Of a stretch of DNA of 62,576 nucleotides, positions 31,951 through 42,251 are shown piece by piece. Where the stretch lies: NCBI GenBank assembly GCA_002102555.1, contig MCFL01000139.1, forward strand, positions 1 through 62,576. The letters are read 5' to 3'. Position 1 is the stretch's first letter. Each line of letters begins with the position of its first letter. The notes beneath the pieces are model-generated. The model was not told the origin of the DNA. It did no database searches and saw only the letters and a program-made list of their open reading frames with translations. Origin of the DNA: Catenaria anguillulae PL171 (taxonomy: Eukaryota; Blastocladiomycota; Blastocladiomycetes; Blastocladiales; Catenariaceae). A program made the translations under genes and the position numbers.

Positions 31951-32769
31951 TTTTGCCTCCCTTCTCAAACACGTAGTACCGATCCCCATCTCATCCTCCC
32001 TTTTGTGTTCGTGAGGGCTTGAAACATATTTTCAATCCGATAACCATCTCCGGATCCTCCTCCCCAGGTACCATACAAGCCACTCACACTTGCAGCAATC
32101 AACCCAGAAGCTCAGTGCACAATAATTCTCCCAGCCTAGCTCTCCGCCCAAACATCCAAGAACCAACTCTTCGCGCCCTCAGCCAACATCAACCAACTTG
32201 TAAATACGGCTGTTGTGTTGATGACCAGCCAGCCACCGACCACGCAGCGACCACCCAACGCACACTTGTATCTAACAAGGCCGCGTCGCTTGTCTCGGCG
32301 ACATTTCATCTCTGGAAACAAATTCTACATGGCCAATTCCCTTTGGCGCCGCTGGCGACGGAAAGAGCTGCACGACACGACCACGACCGCCGCCCGCTCC
32401 ATTGCATCGTACATACCCACTCTTGCGACCTCGTGCCGCGTCTTTCCCTCTTGTGACTTTTCCACAAGCCACTGACGGTATGTATTGCGATCTGTCGTTC
32501 GTTCTGTCGCTCCATCACCCTTATGTACATGTGCTTGACATTGTATGCCTACCAGCTCAATCAGATCGCTTGCGCTTGCTGCACATCGACAGAGACGATT
32601 GAACGTGACGGCGAAGACATTGGATCATGGCCGCAAAACTTGGTTCGTTCACAACAAATTGCTACGATTCACCGACCTCCTCCGAGCTCATCCTCGTCGT
32701 CCTTTAATACCAACCATCCATCACCACTCGAACGCTCATGTTTTCTCCTCCCAACGCTCTGCCTCCAAC
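31951..32769. other. Inner end of left arm, no gene seen
   Basis: 820 bp with no recognisable gene. Identity with the mirror arm ends at 32769, after gcctccaac. Confidence 0.5.
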
Positions 32770-33219
32770 ACACATCGTCTTGCTCGCGACTTTGCCGCTC
32801 CTCCATGCAGGCACGATTTGAATTGAACGCCAAAGCAATGTAAATATGCAAATGGAACCTGCTTTGATAAGAAAGTATACTCATTATAAAGTATATCAAC
32901 ACATGGTCGCCGACTCACTCAACACGACGCGATCCGTCCGCCGCCCCGCGGAATCCGCGCCCGCTTCCCTTGCCCGATACGTCGAGCTGCGATTCTCCTC
33001 TGCCTCCGACTCGTCACCATCCGCCGCCATTCCGAGCACGTCGCCATCAAGTGCACCGTCATCCTCGGCAGATTCGGTGGCCGACGACGCAGCCGCACGT
33101 GGCCGCTTGTCGTTACGCGTGCGAGCCTGGGGCGGTGAAGGTGCGGGACGGTCCGTGTCGGAATCACTCGTCAGCTGAGTGACGGGCGCTTGGGGGCGGC
33201 GACCCGATTCCGACTCGCT
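32770..33219. other. Spacer edge beside the recombinase gene
   Basis: Unique DNA between the left arm and the recombinase stop codon. It includes an AT-rich palindromic patch (agtatactcattataaagtata, about 32875-32895). No terminal inverted repeat was found. Confidence 0.4.
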
Positions 33220-36200
33220 CTACGACGACAGCAGCATGATTGGCCCGCCCGTATCAGATCCCGACCCACCCGACGACGTCAGCGACATGACGGGGCCATC
33301 CAACACGAGCGACTCGTCGGCCGCCGCACAACGCGCCACCACTTGATCAAGGAATAGGCCAAGGCCGCCAGCGGTGCGCACAGACGGGTCGTCAATGACA
33401 GAGTCTCGGTTGACGGGTCGTGCTGGCGCGCCAGGGCCGCAGTCATGGCGGATTTGGGAAAAGTCCCAAACTTCAAAACTGAACTCGTCGGGGGATGGCG
33501 GGCGCGCGCCAGCAACAAAGGGGATCTGGCCTTGGCGGAAGAGCACAAACGAGTCTTCTGTGAGCTGCGTGCGGAGCTCGGGAATGGGTGCCGCAGAAAC
33601 GAGAACACGGCGGTTGCAAGGAGCAAACGGGTTGTTGCGATCTTGGAAAGGGTGTGGGTTGGGATCGACTTGGTCATGGCGGCGGACTTGGTTGGCACGC
33701 GCAAGGGCTTGGCCGAGCTGCTTGCAATGAGCTTGCACGTGGTACACAAGTGTATTCACGGCTTGAGCGCGCACGATGCCCGCCTTGAGCTCATCCGCCA
33801 CCACGGCCGCCGCGTCCTGGAGCGAGTCGACCAGGGGCTTGGACAGCGAGCGCAAGAAGTCGGTCGTCTCGGCCAGCGCAGCCAAGTACAAGACCATGCC
33901 CTCCTCCAACCCCTCCTCACCGCGCGGCTTGCCAGTGACCCACCTTGTGCGGACGGGATCAATGCCGCCGGACGACTGCGGCTCCTTTTGCTGCGTGCGC
34001 GCCTGGTTGATGTACAACTCGACCACATCCGAATCCCACCGGCCCCAGACCTTGACCTCGGTCGTGTCCATGCCGCCCCACGCCGCCAACTGCGCCGCAA
34101 ACCGGCGCATCGAGTGGGTCTTGTACCCAGGGTTCTTGCGCGTGTACGCGTGCTTGCCAAGTTGCCGCCGCTCCTCGTCCGACAAGAATTGGTTGTCCCA
34201 TGACGGCATGAGCCGCCGCATGCGCTGAAGGAACAGCAAAATCTCGTGCGCAAACAGCTCCTTGTTGTTGACCTTGCGCCGCCGCTTGCCCGACCGCTCG
34301 TCCACCACGGACACAACCATCGAGTCGATTTGCTCGGCGTCGGCCGCCTTGCGCATGCCCTGCACCTTTGCCCGAAACGCCGCAAAGTCCACGTCCGACA
34401 TCTTGCGATGGAACAGGTCCGACTGCCCGTTCGTCTCAAACCACTCTTGGGCGAGGTTCCAGTCGGATTCCTTGGGACCCGTGGCGTACATGAGCATCTC
34501 AGTGAACATGCCCGAAAAGCCCGTGACCGACCATGGCTCGTACATGATCATGGGCCCATGCAGCTTGGGGAACAAGGGCAAGTCGGCGACGGCGGGATGG
34601 TTGACGAGGCAGGCGTCACCGTAAAAGATGGTGACGGCCTGTTGGATGGCGCGGACGGGACAGAGGTGCTCGTTGCCGGGAATGGCATTGCGGTACACGG
34701 TCGTGGTGGTGGGCTTGTCGCTGGTCTTGGAGCGGCGAAGCGTGAGGCGAAGGAAAGGCGGGTGCCCATCCTCATCGACGCGAAGCTGGTCGGGGAACTC
34801 GGCCTGGTCGGGGCAGATGATGTCGGTAAGCTGTAAATGATGAATGAATACAAAGTGTGAGTAATCAAGATTGGCACGGCAAGTCTAGAAACGACCACAA
34901 AATACATGTGTACCTTGAGGTTGACCAGTTCCTCGCGCCGCAAACACGCACCGATGCCGACGAGCAGTGCCAACCGCATTTGGACGATGCGGTACGCAAA
35001 CCTCGGCACGCTCGTTTCGAGCTCGTGCAATCGTTCCATAATGGACTCGATTTCACGGAGATCTTCGAACGACGGCGCCCGCTCCTCGGTCTGCTTCTTG
35101 AGCGTGATTTCGAAAGCCGACGCGAGAGCTTTCTGTAAGGTGCGGCAAGTATGAAAACAGTCAATGTGAGTGGTGAAAGATGGCGTGCAAGCAAGCAAGC
35201 AAGCGCAAAGCATAACAGACCGCCACACGAGGCGCACCAAACACGTTGCCTACGTAACGGTTGAAGGTAGCGCCGTCCAAGGACTTGTACGCGGTGCCAG
35301 GGATTTCAGCGTACGGCTTGTCGGCGTGGCCCCCTTCGCGATGGAACGCGCTGTACGCCGACTGGAACTTGGTCAGCGTGGAGATGGCGCGTTGACCTTT
35401 GCCCCAGTGCCGGTCTGTCAAAGTGGACATAAAGGGAGAGGGCCGATACGAGTCAATGAGCGTGTTGCAACAGCAGGACATGCAAGCCAACATACTGATG
35501 TAGGCGGCCACGACAACGGCCGGATACGTCTCCTCAAGCAGGTTGCAGAGGAAGCCATACTCGAGCCACACCCAGCGCTGGAAGCGCAGAAGGACTTGCG
35601 CATATTCTTGATATGACCTGGTTTCAGCGGTATGTTAGATGATGCGGTACATGCGATACATGCTCGACAAAAGTAAAAAGAAGGTGCATACTTGGCGTTG
35701 GCTCGGGTCAGGTAGCGCACGCCACCGTCCAGCTCAATCTCCTTCATCTGCTCCCGGTCCTCCTCCGTCAGAGCCGCCAACTCGTCGACTCCGCCGTCGA
35801 CGTGTTGCAGCCACTCGTCACCCGTGAACCCATACGGCATCTTGGTCCCTTCACCGATCCATGCCGGCCAAATGCGCTGACCCTTGGGTGCTGGCACAAA
35901 GTCGGCCCACCGCCCCGGCCCCTCGCTGTCGTCCTCAATCGTGTCAGCCTCGAACTCGTCGTCGGCCGACTGGTCACCAAGGCCGCCTTCTTCGCCCTCC
36001 TCATCGTCCTCGTTGATTTGGAGGTCGTCGAGCTGGTCTCCAATGTTATCGTCGCTCTGGTCGTCCTCGGCAACAATGCTTTTGCGCGTCGAGCGGCGCG
36101 TGGCGGCCGTGTGTGCAGCGAAATCGGCGGCCGCTGCGGCGAGCGAGTCACGGTCGCGATCCACGTCAGATTCGTCCGAAGAGTTGGTGAGATCAATTGG

Positions 36201-36302
36201 GCGACTGCTACTGGCGGCGGGCGCAACCGATGCATTGAGGGCAAGCGTGCGAGACGCGCTGTCGCGGCACGCACCGTAAATATTATTGGTCAACGGAACC
36301 AT
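33220..36302 (-). CDS. Tyrosine recombinase (Crypton-like), apparently intact
   Basis: Five exons (35692-36302, 35496-35617, 35221-35414, 34914-35132, 33220-34830) join in frame to 918 residues. The first 200 residues are acidic and low in complexity. A helical DNA-binding region follows (VLLRFQRWVWLEYGF; STLTKFQSAYSAFHREGG). The catalytic core has box I, ALLVGIGACLRREELVNLK, with Arg374, and box II, KTHSMRRFAAQLAAWGG, with His621 and Arg624. WGRWDSDVVELYI carries the presumed nucleophile Tyr655. This matches the R..HxxR..Y pattern of tyrosine recombinases as in Cryptons. No reverse transcriptase is nearby, so a DIRS element is unlikely. It should cut and rejoin DNA strands. The gene lies in the spacer of the large inverted repeat. 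Confidence 0.8.
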
Positions 36303-36419
36303 TCCTCTTCGTCTTCCTGTGCTTTCTGCTCGGCCCCGTTGGTTGTGCCCTACAGAAATGACACAATACGAGTTGTCAGTATACTTATGATAAGTTCCAG
36401 TCAATCTACACGCTGGTCA

Positions 36420-37290
36420 CTCGTCGAGCGGAAAGAAGGGCGAACCGAGAAAAGTTTTGAGAACCCGGCCATCCTCCATGTTCTTGCGGCATTTGGGAAT
36501 CAAGGGCAGCTCGTTGTGCGCCATCAGATACTGTGCCACGCCGGCCATACGGTAAAACCACTCGAGGTGGGTAATCGTGGCATGGACGGGGCAGAGATGC
36601 TACTGGCCAGGGATGGCATAGCGCGTGACGGCCACGTAATCCGGTTCTTCATTTGTTTTGGACCAGGCGATGCGGACTTGGCAATGTTGGGATACTGTCG
36701 CTGTCGAGAAGAAACTCGTCGGGCAGGTCGGGATGGTCGGGAAGGATAACGTCGTTGACCTCGCGCCGCAAACGTGCACCAACGCCTATGAGCAAAGCGG
36801 GGCGGTTGGACGATTCGGTGCGCGACATATGTAACCTCGGCACGTTCGTTTCAAGCTCGTGTGACCGTTCCAGAATGGACTGGATTTCACCATGGAGAGC
36901 CTTGAATGAGGGCGGACGCTCCTCGGTCTGATTTGAGCGTTGTTTCGAATGCCGACGCGGAAGCTTTCTGTAAGGTGCAGCAAGGATGAGAGCAGTCAAC
37001 GTGAGTGGCATGTGTTGAAGACAGTAGTGTATGTTTACTAGCCAGCGTCCCAAATAACGGACCGACAAACGGGGAGCTCCAGACACATTGCCATGGCAGC
37101 GACGGAAGGTGGCACGATCTAAGGACTTGTTCATGTGCTGCCTGGGACTTTGGCATACGACTTGTCGACATGGGCGGCCTTTGCGAAGGAGTGCGCTGTA
37201 TGCCGACTGAGGACATGGTGAGCGAGATATATAAGAGTCGGCGTAATGGTGATGATGGGATGAGCAAAAGAACCAGATCGGTGAAGCGGA
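36420..37290 (-). pseudogene. Decayed partial copy of the tyrosine recombinase
   Basis: On the minus strand, directly upstream of the intact gene, segments resemble its exons 3 to 5: FRRCHGNVSGAPRLSV against FNRYVGNVFGAPRVAV; ILERSHELETNVPRL against IMERLHELETSVPRF; and LLIGVGARLRREV against LLVGIGACLRREEL. The region coding for His, Arg and Tyr of the active site is absent. It is clearly degenerate, so it predates the inverted duplication or evolves without constraint. Its 5' edge lies within about 50 bp of the right arm border at 37337. Confidence 0.75.
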
Positions 37291-38155
37291 AAATGATGGC
37301 AGGCAGACGTCATGGTCGTCATGTCTCGCCTACATGGTTGGAGGCAGAGCGTTGGGAGGAGAAAACATGAGCGTTCGAGTGGTGATGGATGGTTGGTATT
37401 AAAGGACGACGAGGATGAGCTCGGAGGAGGTCGGTGAATCGTAGCAATTTGTTGTGAACGAACCAAGTTTTGCGGCCATGATCCAATGTCTTCGCCGTCA
37501 CGTTCAATCGTCTCTGTCGATGTGCAGCAAGCGCAAGCGATCTGATTGAGCTGGTAGGCATACAATGTCAAGCACATGTACATAAGGGTGATGGAGCGAC
37601 AGAACGAACGACAGATCGCAATACATACCGTCAGTGGCTTGTGGAAAAGTCACAAGAGGGAAAGACGCGGCACGAGGTCGCAAGAGTGGGTATGTACGAT
37701 GCAATGGAGCGGGCGGCGGTCGTGGTCGTGTCGTGCAGCTCTTTCCGTCGCCAGCGGCGCCAAAGGGAATTGGCCATGTAGAATTTGTTTCCAGAGATGA
37801 AATGTCGCCGAGACAAGCGACGCGGCCTTGTTAGATACAAGTGTGCGTTGGGTGGTCGCTGCGTGGTCGGTGGCTGGCTGGTCATCAACACAACAGCCGT
37901 ATTTACAAGTTGGTTGATGTTGGCTGAGGGCGCGAAGAGTTGGTTCTTGGATGTTTGGGCGGAGAGCTAGGCTGGGAGAATTATTGTGCACTGAGCTTCT
38001 GGGTTGATTGCTGCAAGTGTGAGTGGCTTGTATGGTACCTGGGGAGGAGGATCCGGAGATGGTTATCGGATTGAAAATATGTTTCAAGCCCTCACGAACA
38101 CAAAAGGGAGGATGAGATGGGGATCGGTACTACGTGTTTGAGAAGGGAGGCAAAA

Positions 38156-38227
38156 AGGTCCCGCCGAGGTTCGAACTCGGGTTACCGGATTCAAAGTCCG
38201 GGGTGATCACCACTACACTACGGAACC
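38156..38227 (-). tRNA. tRNA-Gln(TTG), right arm
   Basis: Mirror of 31879-31950. Confidence 0.93.
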
Positions 38228-38441
38228 GTGATAGTATTTTCGCGTGCGCTTTTGCCCCGCATAATTCGTCACCGCTTGACGCAAAACGCAAATGGGAAGG
38301 ACATTTTGAGTCTCGGAGCTGAGCGCGGTGGTTGCGTAACTAAATAACTCTGCGAGGAGGATTGCTGGCGACCCCAGGTCTGGCTCATTGAGGGCGGGAA
38401 GCAATTCGCCAACCACACGCCCAGGTTTGCGGGACAAAAAG

Positions 38442-38514
38442 CGAACCTACCAGGGATCGAACCTGGAATCTCCTGATCCGTAGTCAGGCGCCTTATCCAT
38501 TTGGCCATAGGTCC
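38442..38514 (-). tRNA. tRNA-Arg(ACG), right arm
   Basis: Mirror of 31592-31664, with the same upstream flank as the LINE-split gene at 21-74 and 8008. Confidence 0.94.
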
Positions 38515-38580
38515 TCTTGTTAGTAATAGGGGTTTGATTTCGACCCCGTTCACAAAATTGATTTCTTCCAACAAAAAGTT

Positions 38581-38632
38581 TGGCAATTTTCCTCAACACT
38601 CACGGGCCCGTGTTCGAACCCTGCCTGCACCA
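38581..38632 (+). repeat. tRNA 3'-half-like repeat B, right arm
   Basis: Mirror of 31474-31525. Confidence 0.45.
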
Positions 38633-38868
38633 ATCGGACAGTTCGGATTGCAGGAGGGAACAGACCAAGACCTTGGCTTGCTTGCCTGCCCATCGATCGC
38701 TGAGCGTTTGGAGCCATCTGCTGCTCACGGGGCAGGCACAAAGAGGAGCGCACACGAAGCGCTCAACAACGAACTGCTTCTTGGAGCTTCTGGGGCCCTG
38801 GACTGGGACACATACATCGCAGGGGTTTGGGGTACTCGGTGACTTGAAACAGAACGTGTAAACAACAA

Positions 38869-38941
38869 GGTCGTATGGTGTAGTCGGTTAGCACACGAGA
38901 CTCTGAATCTCGGGACCTGAGTTCGAATCTCAGTATGACCT
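38869..38941 (+). tRNA. tRNA-Gln(CTG), right arm
   Basis: Mirror of 31165-31237. Confidence 0.93.
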
Positions 38942-39050
38942 AAGATGTGAAGTGCGTCGCTTCATTTTTTTGCCTTCACCAAACTTAAGACTTCACACAT
39001 TTCATGCCAGACCAATCATTGTGGTCTGAGGTAATAGCATAAATACCCAT

Positions 39051-39122
39051 AGCGCCATGGCGCAGTGGAAGCGCGCCAGGCTCATAACCTGGAGGTCCTC
39101 TGATCGAAACGGAGTGGCGCTA
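39051..39122 (+). tRNA. Initiator tRNA-Met(CAT), right arm
   Basis: Mirror of 30984-31055. Confidence 0.93.
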
Positions 39123-39162
39123 TATTTCTTTTCGCACGGCTGCTTTGTTTCTGCATTGTTTT

Positions 39163-39219
39163 GGTTCTGGGAAAATTTTCGGTCATCATGAGGGCGCGGG
39201 TTCGATTCCTGCCTGATCC
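39163..39219 (+). repeat. tRNA 3'-half-like repeat A, right arm
   Basis: Mirror of 30887-30943. Confidence 0.45.
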
Positions 39220-39447
39220 GCGCATTGTATGTCCACAGCCAACTGTTTTGTCTTTTTGTCATCTGGTCTTGTCGTCTGGTCAGGTCAGCCAACAGGATGG
39301 CCGCCGTACGCCGCAAGCTGGGTGGATTTTGTGTGGCCACCGTGGGCTATCGGCGAGGTCTGAACCCGCAACTACGAGCAAACGTTGGATTCAGACAGGG
39401 CTTTGCGCCCTTCCAATGATAGATAAATTTGACTGCGGGCACAGCAT

Positions 39448-39529
39448 GTTCAAGTGGCCGAGCGGTCTAAGGCGGCAGCTTCAGGTGCTGTTCTCTTCGG
39501 AGGCGCAGGTTCGAACCCTGCCTTGGACA
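39448..39529 (+). tRNA. tRNA-Leu(CAG), right arm
   Basis: Mirror of 30576-30657. Confidence 0.92.
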
Positions 39530-39762
39530 TTAATTCTGCTTTTTCTTGCCCTGTCTCTTTCTCTTTCTGCGTTGCGTCCGTCTGCCCACTTTTTGCTTTT
39601 GGCAACAGTTGAGGTCATGAGATATATATTTCCGTGTCATTGTCCACCCAGCACTCAGCAGCACCGTATCGCCAGCAAGCAGCTCTGCGTCGCACGCATG
39701 GTGACGCCAGTCAAGCCAAGTGACTTTTGAAATTGAGAGTGCAAGAATTGCCGTTCCAAGTA

Positions 39763-39824
39763 ACAAGTCACCTTAGTAGAATGCAGAGTTTTATTGAACC
39801 AGGCCTGGGACAAGTCACCTTAGT
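39763..39824 (+). mobile_element. LINE 3'-end fragment, mirror copy
   Basis: Mirror of 30281-30342. It is a copy made by the inverted duplication, not an independent insertion. Confidence 0.85.
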
Positions 39825-39885
39825 ATAGTGGTTAGTACTCCACGTTGTGGCCGTGGCGGCCCCAGTTCGATTCTGGGAGGTGACA
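39814..39885 (+). tRNA. tRNA-His(GTG), right arm
   Basis: Mirror of 30220-30291. Confidence 0.92.
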
Positions 39886-41266
39886 TCATTCAACGAGATC
39901 GCTATCGTTTTGTGGATTAACGCGGGACTACCTGTCGGCACACTGGACGACAATACGGTGCCTGGTAAAACACCACCCCAAATGCAACTCTTGCCAATTC
40001 TCACTCAAGCTTCTCTATACCAATACCTTTTACTCATTACTACTGCCAACCCGGATCATCTCTTCCCACTCGTTGCTGCCCACTCAACAAGCACCAGCAC
40101 TGATCCACCTTTTTTTTCCCGTTAGTCGACACAATGACGGCGACGGCGCTTGGAACCGACTCAAATATTTTTGATCAGATATTAAAACTCGTTGGTGCCC
40201 GCCGCCCAACTCATTGCATCTCTCAATACATTCCTCACATTCCGTTCGAGTTCTTGTCTTGATTTGCGCAGGAGCTAAGTGGTTAATGGGCGACACTGAA
40301 CCTGTCGCTCTTTTCTCTTTATTGCAGTTTGCTCCCATTACTAACTTTGTCCATGCCTCACTGTGTGCATGGCTCTTCTCTCTCACGCATTCGCTATCAT
40401 TTTCAATCTTTGCATGACACCACAGCCCACTATTTCATGGGAATTCAAAAGTGGACGGCCCAGACACCATCGCTTGTCCCTCTGTCTCACATTGCCATTT
40501 CCGTCCCTTGAGTCCATATTTACCACCACCCTACGCATATCCTCATCTGACATGGACACTGGCAGTCTGGCATGCATGCACGAGGCGGCTCACGAATCAA
40601 AGTTGTAGCAATTTCTTCCTTGATTGTTGGACAAACTCAACCATGGGAATGTGCGGGAAATTGCGTGCACGTTTTCTTTGAGGACATGGCACATCATTCA
40701 TTCATTCATTCATCAAGATCTGTTCGTTCGAATTCGTACCCACTCCAACCAAGTCCGTGCTCCCGTCAACATGTTCTTTTCCACCATACCTTGTCTATAC
40801 TCTGTTCTCTATCCCGCAGCGACACTTCAATCTCGGATGTTTACTTGTGTTCCCTCCACACTCGCGTTGGGTTGCTGTGCTCTCCTCGCTGGTTGTCCCT
40901 CGCTAAGTGAGTATAGCTTTTTCTTTTCGTCGTGCGTGCCCTCTAATCGCAAACATGATTTTCGCACTCTCATTTGCCCGTGAGTTGGACAGAGATCGAG
41001 GGAAAACGGCAAACTCTGAGCATATGGTATACTGAAAAACAAAGGCCAGGTAAATACATGCTCGCTCACAAGCAAAGAATTGAACGGTCGTTCATCGCCA
41101 GTTGACTCGTGATGCGTACGATGAACGGATGGAGTGGATCAAAGGAGAAGAGACAAGAAAAATGAAATGTACAGACAGACAACAGGCGAGATCCACGACG
41201 GCACATGGAACATGATCCTTCCCCATCGATCGAGGACCCAATACTTTACTTATTCAATGTAAACAC

Positions 41267-41988
41267 TTACTCAATCAACTTGGCCGGCTCCTGCGACTGA
41301 TCCGAAATCCGAGGCACAGCAGCAATATCGCGACTGCCCGACCGCTTCATCTCAATCGAGTTGGACACGCGGTCCGCAACATAGTCATGCACAAACTCGC
41401 CCATTTGCGCATGGTCCATGCCATACTCCTCGTCCTCGGCCGACGCCCGCAACTTGAGCCCACACTTGTCCATGATGAATGCGATCGCCAGTGTCACAAA
41501 GAACGACCACCCAATCCCCGCCCCAATCGACGCCAGCTGATACACAATCTGCATCGGGTTCCCAGACATGGCACCGCCCAGCTTTTCCGTCCCATCCAGC
41601 GCAATAAACGCCTTGTCGGCAAAGATGCCCGTGAGAAACCCGCCAAGTGTCCCACCCACACCATGGATCCCAAACGCATCCAGCGTGTCATCAAACCGCA
41701 GCTGGTGCTTGAGCCGAGACGCATAGTTGCAAACAAACCCGCCCAAAAACCCAAACGCAAGCGACGACGCAGGAGACACATGGCCACATGCAGGCGTGAT
41801 GGCCACCAACCCCGACACAACCCCCGAGCAAAATCCAAGTGCTGACACGCGCCGGTCACGCACATAGTCAATCACGAGCCACGTCAGACCACCAAGCGCC
41901 GCCGCCAGCGTCGTCGTCACCATCGCAAGCGCTGCGCGCGCATTCGCAGCACCCGCAGAGCCGCCGTTGAAGCCATACCATCCAAACC
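41267..41988 (-). pseudogene. Headless ammonium transporter copy
   Basis: Encodes only about the last 239 residues of the transporter, from FGWYGFNGGS to the stop, identical to the intact gene. The open frame continues outward to 42073 into unrelated sequence (MARQSNVCPAGMMTQG...), making a short chimeric frame by chance. About five helices and the first pore histidine are missing, so a working channel is not expected. Confidence 0.88.
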
Positions 41989-42251
41989 TCAGTGTCAACA
42001 TGTCTAGCGGCCAATCGCGCCTTGCGCCTTGCGTCATCATACCAGCGGGACATACATTAGATTGTCTGGCCATTCATGAAATGACATGAAATGTAGAGCC
42101 TGCGCAAATCATTCATGAAATGTAGAGTGTATGAATCAAAAACCTGGACATGAGCACGACAAATGAGCCAAAGGGCAAGGAAGAACAGGAATCCAATGGC
42201 AACCCACACAAGTATTGTCGACCAACCCACTGGCACCTCAACACCAACTGC
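41989..42251. other. Junction between right arm and HSE1
   Basis: Unique DNA after the arm border. It contains a short direct repeat, atgaaatgtagag, near 42087-42099 and 42115-42127. Probably the HSE1 3' UTR. Confidence 0.45.

Larger units (their letters stand above)
28117..32769 (+). repeat. Left arm of 4.65-kb inverted repeat
   Basis: Base 28117 pairs with 41988 and 32769 with 37337. Every position and reading frame I compared is identical in reverse complement, apart from one extra c in a ccc/cccc run near 30759. The arm holds the 3' half of the ammonium transporter and six tRNA genes. Because the complete transporter runs across the outer border here, this arm is probably the original. 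Confidence 0.95.
37337..41988 (-). repeat. Right arm of 4.65-kb inverted repeat
   Basis: Reverse complement of 28117-32769 with one single-base length difference near 39346. The outer border cuts the ammonium transporter in the codons for WFGWYGF, and beyond it the sequence is unrelated. This arm is therefore probably the derived copy. Confidence 0.95.

Noticed and set aside
33220-36302. DIRS-type retroelement
   Set aside because: Only a tyrosine recombinase is present; no reverse transcriptase or RNase H is encoded in the spacer.
37337-41988. Reading the right arm as an independent tRNA locus with its own history
   Set aside because: It is a mirror copy with one base difference, so its features, including the LINE fragment, are not independent events.
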